Shown here one piece after another: positions 7,782-16,418 of a stretch of 64,000 nt of DNA (positions are counted from its first letter, which is position 1; each line of letters begins with the position of its first letter). A model generated the notes under the pieces. The model was given only the letters and a program-made list of their open reading frames with translations. It was not told the DNA's origin and did not search any database. The translations under genes and the position numbers were made by a program. The DNA comes from Steroidobacteraceae bacterium (GTDB lineage: Bacteria > Pseudomonadota > Gammaproteobacteria > Steroidobacterales > Steroidobacteraceae), in NCBI GenBank assembly GCA_027531255.1, contig JAPZRU010000002.1, positions 558,001 through 622,000 on the forward strand, written 5' to 3'.

Positions 7782-10097
7782 TCAGCGCACCGCCCGTGAC
7801 AGGCGCAGCGCGTTCAGCACCACCGACACCGAACTGAGCGACATCGCCGCGGCGGCGAACGCCGGCGTCAGCGTCCAGCCGGTCACGGGATACAGCAGGC
7901 CGGCCGCGAGCGGCACGCCGAGCGCGTTGTAGACGAACGCGAAGAACAGGTTCTGGCGGATGTTCCTGACGGTGTCGGCGGACAGGCGACGCGCCCGCAG
8001 GATCGCGCCGAGGTCACCCTTCACCAGCGTCACGTGCGCGCTCTGCATCGCGACGTCGGTGCCGGTTCCCATCGCGATGCCGACGGTCGCGGCCGCCAGC
8101 GCGGGCGCGTCGTTGAGGCCGTCGCCGGCCATCGCGACGCGTCGCCCTTCCGCCTGCAGGCGCTGGATCGTGGATGCCTTCTGCTCCGGCCGGACGTCCG
8201 CGATCACCTCGTCGATCGCGAGTTCGCGGCCGATCCGGCGGGCCGTCGCTTCGTGGTCGCCGGTCAGCATCACGAGGCGCAGCCCCGCCTGCTTCAGTGC
8301 GGCGATCGCGGCCGGCGTCGACGGCTTCACGCGGTCGGCGACCGCCAGCAGTCCGGCGTAGCGGCCATCCACCACCACGTGGAACACGCTCGCACCGCCG
8401 CCGCGGAGTGCCGCGGCCTGCGCCTCGACCTCGGCCGGCACGCCGACGCGGGCGCTCGCGAGCAGCGCCTCGTTCCCGATCGCCACGGCGCGCCCATCGA
8501 CGCGCCCCCGCACGCCCTGGCCCGTGATGCTCCCGAAGCCTTCCACCCTCGACAGCGCAAGCCCGCGCTCGGCCGCCGCCGTCACGATCGCGCGGGCGAT
8601 CGGATGCTCGCTCGACTGCTCGAGACTGGCCGCGAGCGCCAGCACCTCGTCCTCGACCGCGGCGACGGCCGTGATCGACGCGAGCCGGGGACGCCCTTCC
8701 GTGAGCGTGCCGGTCTTGTCGAGGACCAGCGTGTCGACGTCCCGCAGCGCTTCGATCGCCGCCGCGTCCCTGAACAGCACGCCGAGCTGCGCACCGCGCC
8801 CCGTCGACACCATGATCGACAGCGGTGTCGCGAGCCCGAGCGCGCACGGACACGCGATGATCAGCACGGAGACGGCCGCGATCAGCGCGTGCGCCAGCGC
8901 GGGGCTCGGCCCCAGCGCGGCCCACGCGACGAACGCCGCGACGGCGACGACGATCACCGCCGGCACGAACCAGGCCGCCACCCGGTCGGCGAGCCGCTGC
9001 GCCGGCGCGCGCGAGCGCTGGGCCCGCGACACGAGGTCGACGATCTGTGCGAGCAGCGTATCGCCGCCGACCTTCTCGGCACGGATCACGAGCGTCCCGG
9101 TCTGGTTGATCGTCGCGCCCGCCACGCGATCGCCCGCCTTCCTGTCGACGGGCAGCGACTCGCCCGTCAGCATCGATTCGTCGAGCGTGGAGGCGCCGTC
9201 GAGCACGACGCCGTCGGTGGGCACGCGCGCTCCGGGTCGCACGCGCAGGCGGTCGCCGACGTGCACGTGGGCGAGCGGGATCTCCGCTTCGCGACCGTCC
9301 GCGTCGATGCGCACCGCCGTCGGCGGCGCGAGCGAGAGCAGCGCCCGGATCGCGGCGCCGGTGTTCCGGCGGGTCCGCTGTTCGAGCCACTCCCCGAGCA
9401 GCACGAGCGTGACGATCACCGCCGCCGCTTCGAAGTACAGGCCGACGCGGCCGGCCTCGTCGCGGAACCCAGCCGGAAAGGCGTGCGGCACCAGCACGGC
9501 CAGCACGCTGTACCCCCAGGCGACTCCGGTGCCGAGCGCGATCAGCGTATACATGTTCGGCCGCCACGGCCGCAGCGAGCGCCAGCCGCGCGCGAAGAAG
9601 CGCGCGGCGCCCCACGGCACGACGATCGACGCGAGCGCGAGCTCCACCCACGGCGCGACGCCGAGCCACGCGTCCGGCAGGTGCCAGTCCGCGAGGTGCG
9701 GACCCATCGTGGTCACCAGCAGCGGCAGCGTCAGCGCGGCGCTGATCCAGAACCGGATGCGCACCTCGCGCGTCGTGTCCTCGACTTCCGCACTCGGCAT
9801 CACGGGCTCGAGCGCCATGCCACAGATCGGGCAATCGCCGGGCACGTCGCGGACGATCTCGGGATGCATCGGGCAGGTCCACTGGCCCGGCTGCGCGTTC
9901 GTGGTCGCCGGTGGCGCGGCGTGCTTCGACTGCCCGTGGCCGTGGTGCGCGTGTCGCCCGTGGCCGCCGTCCGCGCTACCAGCCGCGTGACACGCGTGCG
10001 CCTCCGGTGGCGGTGACGGTGACGGTGACGGTGACGGTGACGGCGGATCGTGCGGCGTGGCCGCACGATCCGGCGTGCGTGCGTGCTCAGTCTTCAC
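7782..10097 (-). CDS. copA: Copper-translocating P1B-type ATPase
   Basis: A 771-residue heavy-metal export ATPase of the inner membrane. The N-terminus is a low-complexity PSPSPSP and His-rich stretch ([14 protein letters not shown]), followed by a heavy-metal-binding domain with CPMHPEI and CPICGM (as in CopB/SilP-like pumps). The core has the actuator TGES loop ([10 protein letters not shown]), the membrane motif CPC ([13 protein letters not shown]), the phosphorylation site [11 protein letters not shown] (SEHPIARAI) and [16 protein letters not shown] plus N-terminal metal-binding motifs indicate Cu(I) or Ag(I). The GTG start at 10097 overlaps the upstream MerR gene by 11 bases, and both are probably expressed from the MerR-type promoter near 10535. 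No separate CopZ-like chaperone gene is visible. Confidence 0.93.
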   Translation of the reverse strand: MKTEHARTPDRAATPHDPPSPSPSPSPSPPPEAHACHAAGSADGGHGRHAHHGHGQSKHAAPPATTNAQPGQWTCPMHPEIVRDVPGDCPICGMALEPVMPSAEVEDTTREVRIRFWISAALTLPLLVTTMGPHLADWHLPDAWLGVAPWVELALASIVVPWGAARFFARGWRSLRPWRPNMYTLIALGTGVAWGYSVLAVLVPHAFPAGFRDEAGRVGLYFEAAAVIVTLVLLGEWLEQRTRRNTGAAIRALLSLAPPTAVRIDADGREAEIPLAHVHVGDRLRVRPGARVPTDGVVLDGASTLDESMLTGESLPVDRKAGDRVAGATINQTGTLVIRAEKVGGDTLLAQIVDLVSRAQRSRAPAQRLADRVAAWFVPAVIVVAVAAFVAWAALGPSPALAHALIAAVSVLIIACPCALGLATPLSIMVSTGRGAQLGVLFRDAAAIEALRDVDTLVLDKTGTLTEGRPRLASITAVAAVEDEVLALAASLEQSSEHPIARAIVTAAAERGLALSRVEGFGSITGQGVRGRVDGRAVAIGNEALLASARVGVPAEVEAQAAALRGGGASVFHVVVDGRYAGLLAVADRVKPSTPAAIAALKQAGLRLVMLTGDHEATARRIGRELAIDEVIADVRPEQKASTIQRLQAEGRRVAMAGDGLNDAPALAAATVGIAMGTGTDVAMQSAHVTLVKGDLGAILRARRLSADTVRNIRQNLFFAFVYNALGVPLAAGLLYPVTGWTLTPAFAAAAMSLSSVSVVLNALRLSRAVR
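10012..10041. repeat. Five tandem copies of a GGTGAC hexamer inside copA
   Basis: Five perfect head-to-tail copies of GGTGAC, with a near-copy GGTGGC just before. On the coding strand they give the Pro-Ser run near residues 19-30 of the ATPase. The unit is a multiple of three, so slippage would change tail length but not frame. Confidence 0.9.
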
Positions 10098-10500
10098 GGG
10101 TGCTGCTCGTCAGGGCGTCGAGGATCGGGCACTGGCCCGGGTCGCCATGCCCCGGACAGTGAGCCACGAGGCGCTCGAGGCCGGCGCGCAGACGCTCGAG
10201 CTCGGCCAGCCGCGCTGCCACGTCGGCGAGGTGGCGTGCGGCGATCTCCCGGATCGAGGCCACGTCCGTGTCGCCCCGATCGCTCAGACGCAGCAGTTCA
10301 CGGATCTCGTCTAGCGAGAAGCCGAGCTCCTTCGCGCGCCGGATGAAGCGCAGGCGCTCGACCGCGGTCGGCGGATACGTGCGATAGCCCGACGCCGTGC
10401 GGCGAGGCGGCGGCAGCAGCTGGGCGCGCTCGTAGTAGCGCACCGTGTCGACCGAGACCTCGGCCTGCGCCGCGAGAACTCCGATGTGGATCGACTTCAT
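10087..10500 (-). CDS. MerR-family metal-responsive regulator (CueR-like)
   Basis: A 137-residue regulator with the MerR winged helix-turn-helix ([27 protein letters not shown], then GYRTY), a dimerisation helix, and a C-terminal metal-binding loop [13 protein letters not shown]. The two cysteines are spaced CX8C, one residue longer than CX7C in CueR; a hydrophobic/neutral context rather than CC-His favours monovalent copper over zinc. The stop overlaps the ATPase start by 11 bases, so regulator and pump are translated from one message. A dyad placed in a long -35/-10 spacer just upstream implies autoregulation through DNA distortion. Confidence 0.88.
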   Translation of the reverse strand: MKSIHIGVLAAQAEVSVDTVRYYERAQLLPPPRRTASGYRTYPPTAVERLRFIRRAKELGFSLDEIRELLRLSDRGDTDVASIREIAARHLADVAARLAELERLRAGLERLVAHCPGHGDPGQCPILDALTSSTRED

Positions 10501-10518
10501 GGCCAGCCTCCGTGAACG

Positions 10519-10550
10519 AGAGGCTAGACCCTGGAGTCGAGTCCAGGGTC
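10519..10550 (-). promoter_or_regulatory. MerR-type promoter/operator for the merR-copA operon
   Basis: On the minus strand, TTGACC (10550-10545) and TAGCCT (10524-10519) are separated by 20 bp, the over-long spacer typical of MerR-activated promoters. The spacer holds a dyad with 9-bp arms GACCCTGGA-N6-TCCAGGGTC (10525-10548). It lies 19 bp upstream of the regulator start codon. Confidence 0.85.
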
Positions 10551-10699
10551 AAGTCACGGCATCGGCTCCGCAACCGCCGCCGCCTTCGCGAGGTCGTCGA
10601 CGACGAGGATCGACCGGTTGGCGTGACCGGCACGTTCAGCGATCGCGCGACGAAGCAGCGTAGGGCCGTGAAGCCCCCGGGGCCGCAGCGGCGCGGCGT

Positions 10700-11011
10700 C
10701 TAGGCCGCCGCCGATTCGGCGCCCGGCTCGTCAGAGGGCGCGCCCGCAGTCTGCGCGGTGGACTCGGTGCTCTCCGCCGGCGCAGCGGGATCCGCAGGAG
10801 GTTCGCTGATCGACTGGACGATCACGTAGCCGTAGAAGCGCGCGAGCCCACGCGCGGAGTCGAGCGTGTGGCAGTCCCGCCCGCCGATGGGGGTGCCCTG
10901 CTCGTCGACGATCCGCCACGTCCGGATGGGTTGCTCTCCTCGCGGAGTGCTCACGGTCGACCAGACGCGCACGGCCTTGGCCGGCTTCAGGGGACTGGGG
11001 GGCGTGAGCAT
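10700..11011 (-). CDS. Small hypothetical protein
   Basis: A 103-residue protein of unknown function. The first two thirds look folded (KAVRVWSTVSTPRGEQPIRTWRIVDEQGTPIGG, then ARGLARFYGYVIVQSI), while the last 35 residues are Ala/Glu/Ser/Pro-rich and probably disordered. No signal peptide, membrane helix or known motif is visible. The ATG at 11011 has GGAGG eight bases upstream; a longer in-frame start at 11083 lacks support. It follows the SDR gene at 11102 on the same strand with a gap of about 90 bases and may be co-transcribed. Confidence 0.6.
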   Translation of the reverse strand: MLTPPSPLKPAKAVRVWSTVSTPRGEQPIRTWRIVDEQGTPIGGRDCHTLDSARGLARFYGYVIVQSISEPPADPAAPAESTESTAQTAGAPSDEPGAESAAA

Positions 11012-11101
11012 CTCGGGCCTCCGGTCTGCGCACGTGGGAGTTTCCACTCCCGGCACGCGAACCGGCTGTGACGCGCATCTCACCTCCCGGGCGCGCGGCC
11101 C

Positions 11102-11893
11102 TCAGGCCGCGGTATAGCCGCCATCCACCGGGAACACGGCGCCCGTGATCCACGCCGCCTCGGCCGAGGCTAGGAACGCGACCATGCTGGCCACGTCTTC
11201 CGGCGTGCCGAAACGCTGCATCGGGATGCGCGCCGCATTGGCCCGCAGTGCGTCGTCGAGCGACTGGCGCGCTCCCGTTGCGATGCCGCCACGCTCCTCG
11301 TAGGTGCGCACGACGAGAGGCGTCACGACAGTTCCGGGACAGACCGCATTGAAGCGTATCCCGGTGGCCGCGTATTCCACCGCCGCCTGGCGCGTCAGCC
11401 CGATCACTCCGGCCTTCGCAGCCGCATAGGGCGCGATGCCACTGAACCCGACCAGGCCCGCGATCGACGCCTGGTTGATGACCGAGCCGCCGCCGCGGGC
11501 CCGCATTGCCGGGACCACCGCCCGGTTGCAGAGCCAGACTCCCGTCAGGTTCACGGCGAGCACCCGGTCCCAGGTCTCGCGCGAGGTCGTCTCGACCGAA
11601 CCCACGCCCGCTATTCCCGCGTTGGCGACGAGCACGTCGACCCCGCCGAAGGCCTGGGCCGTCGTTTCGACCATGCGCCGCACGTCCTGCTCGCGGGTGA
11701 CGTCGACGGCGACGGCGATCGCCCGGCTTCCCTCGGCTGCCAGCTCCCCGGCGAGGCGGGCAGCGGCCTGCTCGTCGACGTCCGCACAGACCACCCGCGC
11801 CCCTTCGCGCGCGAAGCGGCGGGCGGTGGCGAGGCCGAGCCCCGACGCGGCGCCCGTGACGATCGCCACCTTGCCTTCGAGTTTCGCGGACAT
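11102..11893 (-). CDS. SDR-family NAD(P)-dependent oxidoreductase
   Basis: A 263-residue classical short-chain dehydrogenase/reductase. It has the cofactor motif TGAASGLGLATA near residue 14, an Asp at the end of strand 2 (CADVDE) favouring NAD(H), the NAG motif LVANAGIAG, and the catalytic Ser/Tyr/Lys (NQASIAG...YAAAKAG). The C-terminal signature is FPVDGGYTAA. It probably oxidises a secondary alcohol or reduces a ketone. The gene is transcribed away from the marR operon across a 189-bp gap; shared regulation with the CoA ligase/MFS operon is likely. The ATG at 11893 is chosen because the Rossmann core begins seven residues later. Confidence 0.9.
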   Translation of the reverse strand: MSAKLEGKVAIVTGAASGLGLATARRFAREGARVVCADVDEQAAARLAGELAAEGSRAIAVAVDVTREQDVRRMVETTAQAFGGVDVLVANAGIAGVGSVETTSRETWDRVLAVNLTGVWLCNRAVVPAMRARGGGSVINQASIAGLVGFSGIAPYAAAKAGVIGLTRQAAVEYAATGIRFNAVCPGTVVTPLVVRTYEERGGIATGARQSLDDALRANAARIPMQRFGTPEDVASMVAFLASAEAAWITGAVFPVDGGYTAA

Positions 11894-12082
11894 CACGGAC
11901 CTCGCCGTCGCTGCGACCGGCCTGCCGGCGCGCGAGCCGCGGCCGCGCCGGCACGCCTGCAAATGCTTAAATGTTCATCTAGTATGTATGGAAGCACGGT
12001 CGCGCGCCGCACTTCAACCTGCAATGACACCGGCACATCGGAAGACGCGTGACGAGGCGCCGGCCGCACCGGGTGAGCAGCC
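11894..12082. promoter_or_regulatory. Divergent regulatory region between the SDR gene and marR
   Basis: This 189-bp gap separates two divergent genes. It contains one AT-rich island at 11959-11992, in sharp contrast to about 70% GC around it, which is where promoters and a MarR site would be expected. No perfect palindrome stands out, and -35/-10 boxes are ambiguous (a TAGTAT lies near 11984). Confidence 0.45.
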
Positions 12083-12655
12083 GTGAAGCGCGGCTCTCGC
12101 CGACGGCCCGACGGCGGACGCAGCCCGGCGGCGGCGGCCGCAACGGACGCGACCACTGCAGCGAAGGCCCGGCAGCCGGATCTCGCGCCCGATCTCGTCG
12201 CCGGCTATGCGATCGCGAGGCTCGCGCGGGCCGTGGCGCGCAACGCGACCCGCCGCGTGGCCGACCTGCTCGGGCTGACGCTCGCCGAATGGCGTGTCCT
12301 GCTGGTTCTCGACGAGAGCAGCGCGGACCAGCTCGACGAAGTCGCCCGGCGCGCGCTGCTCGAGCCCAGCCACGCCTCGGTCGCGACCGCCGGCCTGCAG
12401 CGCCGGCGTCTCATCGCCCGCTCGGAGCACCCGGGCGACCGCAGGCGCGCGCGCCTCAGGCGCACGCCGGCCGGCACGCGCGCCGTCGAGCGCTTCCTCG
12501 CCGAGACGGCCGACGAGCGCCGGACCCTCTGGAGCGTTCTCTCGGACGCGGACCGGCGCACGCTCGTGGAGTTGCTCGACAGGCTCGTCGAGTCGGCCGC
12601 GGCACTGGGCTACGAGGACGCCGCCGTCCGCACGCGCAGGCGCCGTCGTGGCTGA
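12083..12655 (+). CDS. MarR-family transcriptional regulator
   Basis: A 190-residue regulator with a basic, Ala-rich N-terminal tail of about 35 residues before the winged helix domain. The core shows the MarR pattern: LGLTLAEWRVLLVL, LDEVARRALLEPSHASVATAGLQRRRLIAR, the wing EHPGDRRRARLRRTPAGTRAVE, then a dimerisation helix. The start is a GTG; upstream in-frame starts would only lengthen the disordered tail. The following dehydratase gene begins eight bases before this stop, so the regulator heads an operon. It probably represses both this operon and the divergent SDR gene in response to a CoA thioester or aromatic acid, as for many catabolic MarR proteins; the ligand is inference. Confidence 0.85.
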   Translation: MKRGSRRRPDGGRSPAAAAATDATTAAKARQPDLAPDLVAGYAIARLARAVARNATRRVADLLGLTLAEWRVLLVLDESSADQLDEVARRALLEPSHASVATAGLQRRRLIARSEHPGDRRRARLRRTPAGTRAVERFLAETADERRTLWSVLSDADRRTLVELLDRLVESAAALGYEDAAVRTRRRRRG

Positions 12656-13121
12656 GGGGGACGCGAAGCCCACCGGCGGCCTGCCCGACGCGGCGGCGCT
12701 CGCGCGGCGGCTGTGCGGACGCGCACTGCCGGGTTCCGACTTCGTGCTCCCGGACAGCGACGTCCCCACCGTGGCGGCGCTCGCGCGCAGCGGATCCACC
12801 GAGCCGCATCCCGTGTTCGCCGTGGTCGAATCGCTGCGAAACCTGGGCTTCTCGATCGCGGACCTGTGCGCGTTGTGCGAGTTCGATCTCGCGGACGGGC
12901 CGCTGCTCGGCGAGCTCGACGTCGAGTTCGAGCAGCCGCTGCGCGCGGGCGCCCGCTACCTCAGCTCCGGCACGATCGAATCCTACGAAAGGATCCCGAG
13001 CCGCCGACTCGGCGTCGTCGATCGCCTGGCCTTTCGCGTGACGCTGGCCACGCCGGACGGGGCGCCCGTGGCCCACGTGCGATACCGGTGGCTGCTGCCC
13101 CGCGGCCGGAGTACGCCGTGA
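12648..13121 (+). CDS. MaoC/FAS1-like hot-dog dehydratase, first subunit
   Basis: A 157-residue protein matching the N-terminal-half type of two-part hot-dog enoyl-CoA hydratases. Typical features are HPVFAVVESLRNLGF, the strand LLGELDVEFEQPLRAGARYLSSGTIESYERI, and the end VAHVRYRWLLPRG. It lacks the catalytic Asp/His motif seen in the next gene, as expected for a heterodimer of a non-catalytic and a catalytic hot-dog subunit. The GTG start overlaps marR, and the stop overlaps the next start (GTGA). It likely hydrates an enoyl-CoA produced after the CoA ligase of this operon. Confidence 0.72.
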   Translation: MAEGDAKPTGGLPDAAALARRLCGRALPGSDFVLPDSDVPTVAALARSGSTEPHPVFAVVESLRNLGFSIADLCALCEFDLADGPLLGELDVEFEQPLRAGARYLSSGTIESYERIPSRRLGVVDRLAFRVTLATPDGAPVAHVRYRWLLPRGRSTP

Positions 13122-13522
13122 CCGCACCTACCGCGCTGCCGGCCTGGACCGGGATGGCCACGAACGCCGACTCGCTCGCGTGGGCGCAGGTGCTGCGCGA
13201 CGACAACCCGCTGCACGCCGATCCCGCCGTGGCCGGGCAGAGCGGGCTGGGCGAGGGTCTCGTCAACCCGGGGCCCGCGGGCATCGCGTACCTGATGACG
13301 ATGCTGCTGCAGGCTTTCCCGGGAGCTTCGATCCGGCGCATGCAGTGCCGATTCCTCGCCCCCGTGATCACGCCGGCGGAGCTCGTCGCGAGCGGCACCG
13401 TCGAGAGCCGCGAGCGCGTCGCGGGGGCGGAGATCCTGCACGTCGTGCTGGAACTGCGCGCCCGCGGCACGCCCGCGATCGCCGCGCGCGCGGTCGTATC
13501 GATCCCGGAGGCATCGCCATGA
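13118..13522 (+). CDS. MaoC-like hot-dog dehydratase, catalytic subunit
   Basis: A 134-residue MaoC domain protein. The hydratase-2 motif appears as VLRDDNPLHADPAVA (catalytic Asp/Asn and His), followed by GLGEGLVNPGPAGIAYLMTMLL and the strand IRRMQCRFLAPVITPAELV. Together with the preceding overlapping gene it probably forms a two-subunit (R)-type enoyl-CoA hydratase acting on a bulky acyl chain. Start and stop both overlap neighbours by four bases, so expression is stoichiometric with the operon. Confidence 0.82.
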   Translation: MTAPTALPAWTGMATNADSLAWAQVLRDDNPLHADPAVAGQSGLGEGLVNPGPAGIAYLMTMLLQAFPGASIRRMQCRFLAPVITPAELVASGTVESRERVAGAEILHVVLELRARGTPAIAARAVVSIPEASP

Positions 13523-15054
13523 ACGCCGGCACCGGACGCGTCGACGAGCAGGTCGCCGGCGGACACGCCGTCGACCAGCCCACCGTGTACGAGCTGTTCC
13601 GGCGCCAGGCGACCGCGACGCCGGACGCACTGGCGCTGCGCACCGCCTCGCGGGACCTGCACTACGGTGCGCTGCTCGATCGCGTCGAACTCGCGGTGCG
13701 GCAGCTGCGCGAGCGCTCGGTCGGCCGCGGCGACCGCATCGCGGTACTCGCCGAGAACAGGCCCGAGTACACGATCCTGCAGCTCGCCGCCGCGAAGCTC
13801 GGCGCGGTCGTCGCCTGCATGAACTGGCGGCTCGCGGCGGCGGAACTGCAGGCCTGCCTCGACGCGGTCGAACCGAGGCTGCTGGCCGTCTCGGCGCGCT
13901 ACGCGGCCGCGGCGGCTTCGCTGTCGCTCGACGGCTGCGCCCGTGTCGACGTCGAGTCGCTCTGCCCGGAGCACGGCTCACCCGACCTCGAGCCCGCGAC
14001 CGCCGCACCGGACGACGGCCTGCTGATCATCTTCACGAGCGGCACGACCGGCACGCCCCGCGCTGCCGTCATCAGCCAGCGCGCCGAGATCGCGCGGATG
14101 GGCGTCCTGCGACGCGACCTGCACATCGAGCCCGACGACGCCTTCGTCGCGTGGTCGCCGATGTTCCACATGGGCGGCAGCGAGCACACGCTCGCGAGCC
14201 TGATGTTCGGCGCACCGGTCGTCGTCTGCGACGGCCTGGAGGTCGAGCGGATCGCGGAGGCGATCGGCTCGCTCAGGATCGGCTGGCTGCTGCTGGTGCC
14301 CGCCACGCTCGAGCCGCTGCTGGACGAACTGCGCCGCCGGCGCGCCAGCGTCGTCGGCGTGAAGGTCGTCGGCTGCATGGCGGACCTCGTGCCGGCCGCG
14401 AGCATCGAGGCGATCACGACGGAGCTGCGCGCGCCGTTCCTGAACAGCTTCGGCTCGACGGAGACCGGTCTGCCCCCGCTCTCCGGCCACCTGCTGGCGG
14501 TGGGCGAGTCGCTCGCCGATCTCGCGAAGCAGCCGAACTCCGGCTGCGAACTGCGCCTCGTGGATGGCTCCGGCCGCGACGTGGCCGACGGCGAGGTCGG
14601 CGAGGCGTGGGTGCGCGGCCCGACGCTGTTCTCGGGCTACTGGACCCGCCGCGCGCTTGACCGTGCGAGCTTCCGCGACGGCTGGTACGCGATGGGCGAC
14701 CTGTTCAGGCGCACGCCCGGTAACCGCTACCAGTTCGTCGGCCGCTCGAAGTACCTGATCAAGTCGGGCGGCGAGAACATCTATCCCGCCGAGATCGAGC
14801 GCGTGCTGCTCGACGACGAGCGGATCGAGGATGCGGTCGTCGTGCGGCGCGCCGACCCGGTGTGGGGCGAGGTGCCGGTGGCGTTCGTGGTGCGACGCAC
14901 GCAGGAACTGCAGGAGGAGCACGTCATGGACCTGTGCCTGCGGCGGCTGGCTCGCTACAAGCGGCCGAAGGAAGTCAGGTTCCTCGCGGCCGCGGACCTG
15001 CCGCGGAATGCCACGGGCAAGATCGTCCGCGAGCTGCTGGAGAAGATCGCGTGA
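13519..15054 (+). CDS. Acyl-CoA synthetase (class I adenylate-forming)
   Basis: A 511-residue ATP-dependent acid:CoA ligase. The signatures are the P-loop LIIFTSGTTGTPRAAV (about residue 171), the motif NSFGSTETGLPP, the hinge region YAMGDLFRRTPGNRYQFVGRSK with YLIKSGGENIYPAEIE, and the C-terminal catalytic lysine in PRNATGKIVRELL. It should activate a carboxylic acid for the hot-dog hydratases encoded upstream. The substrate cannot be predicted beyond a medium-chain or aryl acid. The start codon overlaps the previous stop (ATGA) and the stop overlaps the MFS start. Confidence 0.92.
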   Translation: MNAGTGRVDEQVAGGHAVDQPTVYELFRRQATATPDALALRTASRDLHYGALLDRVELAVRQLRERSVGRGDRIAVLAENRPEYTILQLAAAKLGAVVACMNWRLAAAELQACLDAVEPRLLAVSARYAAAAASLSLDGCARVDVESLCPEHGSPDLEPATAAPDDGLLIIFTSGTTGTPRAAVISQRAEIARMGVLRRDLHIEPDDAFVAWSPMFHMGGSEHTLASLMFGAPVVVCDGLEVERIAEAIGSLRIGWLLLVPATLEPLLDELRRRRASVVGVKVVGCMADLVPAASIEAITTELRAPFLNSFGSTETGLPPLSGHLLAVGESLADLAKQPNSGCELRLVDGSGRDVADGEVGEAWVRGPTLFSGYWTRRALDRASFRDGWYAMGDLFRRTPGNRYQFVGRSKYLIKSGGENIYPAEIERVLLDDERIEDAVVVRRADPVWGEVPVAFVVRRTQELQEEHVMDLCLRRLARYKRPKEVRFLAAADLPRNATGKIVRELLEKIA

Positions 15055-16373
15055 CGAATCCAGCAGCGCCCGCCTGGCCGAGTCGCGCCGCCGGCTGGTA
15101 CGCCACGCTCCTCCTGACGCTCTCGTACACTTTCTCGTTCGTCGACCGCCAGGTCCTGAACCTGCTGGTCGACCCGATCAAGGCCGACTTCCAGCTTTCC
15201 GACACGCAGATCAGCCTGCTGCAGGGTCTCGCGTTCGTCGTGCCGTACGTGCTGTTCAGCGTGCCGATCGGACGCTGGGTGGACCGGTTCAACCGGGTGC
15301 GGATCCTGATCGGTGGCGTGCTGTTCTGGAGTGCGGCCTGCGTCGCCTGCGGCCTCGCGCGCACGCCGATGGCACTCGCGTTCGCACGGATGGGCGTTGG
15401 CGTCGGCGAGGCGGCGGTCACGCCCGTGGCGTGGTCGGTGCTGGCCGACTACTTTCCACCGAAGGAACGCGCGCTGCCCGTCAGCGTGTTCCTGATGGGT
15501 CCCTACCTGGGCGCCGGCCTCGCACTGCTGGCCGGCGCCGAGGTGATCGAGTGGGCGCGAACGGTCGACCAGGTCTCGCTGCCGCTCGTCGGCGAACTCG
15601 CGCCGTGGCAGTTCACGTTCATCGCCGTGGGCCTGCCCGGCATCGTGATCGCGGCGCTGCTCGCCACGATGGCCGAACCGCCGCGCCAGGAGCGACTCGC
15701 GCTCGAGCGCGCCGCGTCGGTGCCGTGGCCCGAGGTCCGCGCCTTCCTCTGGCAGCGCCGGCGCATCTACGGCGCGTTCCTGCTCGGCGTGCCGTTTCTC
15801 GTCGTCGTCCTCTACGCGCTGCAGGCCTGGGTGCCGACCTGGCTGGTGCGCGTCCACGGCCTCGATCTGGGCGCCGCGGGCCGTACGTACGGCACCATCG
15901 CGCTGGTCGCGGGATCGCTCGGCGTGCTGAGCGGTCCGCATGCCGCACGCTGGCTGGCGCGGCGCGGCTACGCGGACGAACCGCTCCGCGTGGCCGTGAT
16001 CGCCCTGGCGCTGCTGGTGCCCTGCATCGCCGGGATGGCGTGGACGAGCGAGACCCGTACCGCGCTGGTGCTGCTGTCGATCGCCAGCTACCTGATCACG
16101 CTGCCGATGGCCCTGTTCACGGCGGCGCTGCAGCGCGTGACGCCGAACGAGATGCGCGGCCTCGTCGCGGGCCTCTTCGTCGTCGGCGTCAGCGTGATCG
16201 GGCTGACCTTCGGCCCGACGAGCGTGGCGCTGCTGACGGACGCGGTGTTCGGCGACCCGAAGGCGGTGGGCCACTCGATGGCGGTCGTCGCGCTGGTCTG
16301 TGGTCCCGTCGCGATCGCCCTTTTCACGACCGGGATGCCCGAGTACCGGCGCCTCGCGCCGGAGGCGCACTAG
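15051..16373 (+). CDS. MFS transporter
   Basis: A 440-residue major facilitator with about 12 membrane helices. The loop 2-3 signature is GRWVDRFNRVRILIGG, and an early helix carries SYTFSFVDRQVLNLLVDPIKADFQLSDTQ in shortened recognisable form (FVDRQ...LSDTQISLLQG), as in the spinster-like/organic-acid MFS group. It is the last gene of the marR operon and probably imports the acid used by the adjacent CoA ligase, or exports an intermediate. A GTG start overlaps the ligase stop. A strong hairpin follows eight bases after the stop. Confidence 0.9.
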   Translation: MTNPAAPAWPSRAAGWYATLLLTLSYTFSFVDRQVLNLLVDPIKADFQLSDTQISLLQGLAFVVPYVLFSVPIGRWVDRFNRVRILIGGVLFWSAACVACGLARTPMALAFARMGVGVGEAAVTPVAWSVLADYFPPKERALPVSVFLMGPYLGAGLALLAGAEVIEWARTVDQVSLPLVGELAPWQFTFIAVGLPGIVIAALLATMAEPPRQERLALERAASVPWPEVRAFLWQRRRIYGAFLLGVPFLVVVLYALQAWVPTWLVRVHGLDLGAAGRTYGTIALVAGSLGVLSGPHAARWLARRGYADEPLRVAVIALALLVPCIAGMAWTSETRTALVLLSIASYLITLPMALFTAALQRVTPNEMRGLVAGLFVVGVSVIGLTFGPTSVALLTDAVFGDPKAVGHSMAVVALVCGPVAIALFTTGMPEYRRLAPEAH

Positions 16374-16380
16374 GGAAGCT

Positions 16381-16412
16381 GCGGCCCGCGCAGCACGCGC
16401 TGCGCGGGCCGC
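16381..16412. terminator. Bidirectional terminator between MFS and TonB receptor genes
   Basis: A perfect inverted repeat with 14-bp arms (GCGGCCCGCGCAGC) and a 4-nt loop ACGC fills the 45-bp gap between two convergent stop codons. There is no clear T-run on either side. Confidence 0.8.
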
Positions 16413-16418
16413 GTCGGC

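Noticed and set aside
10557-10699. Small plus-strand frame ending in KPPGPQRRGV before the hypothetical gene
   Set aside because: Very basic composition without conserved features and overlapping the MerR-type promoter at its start.
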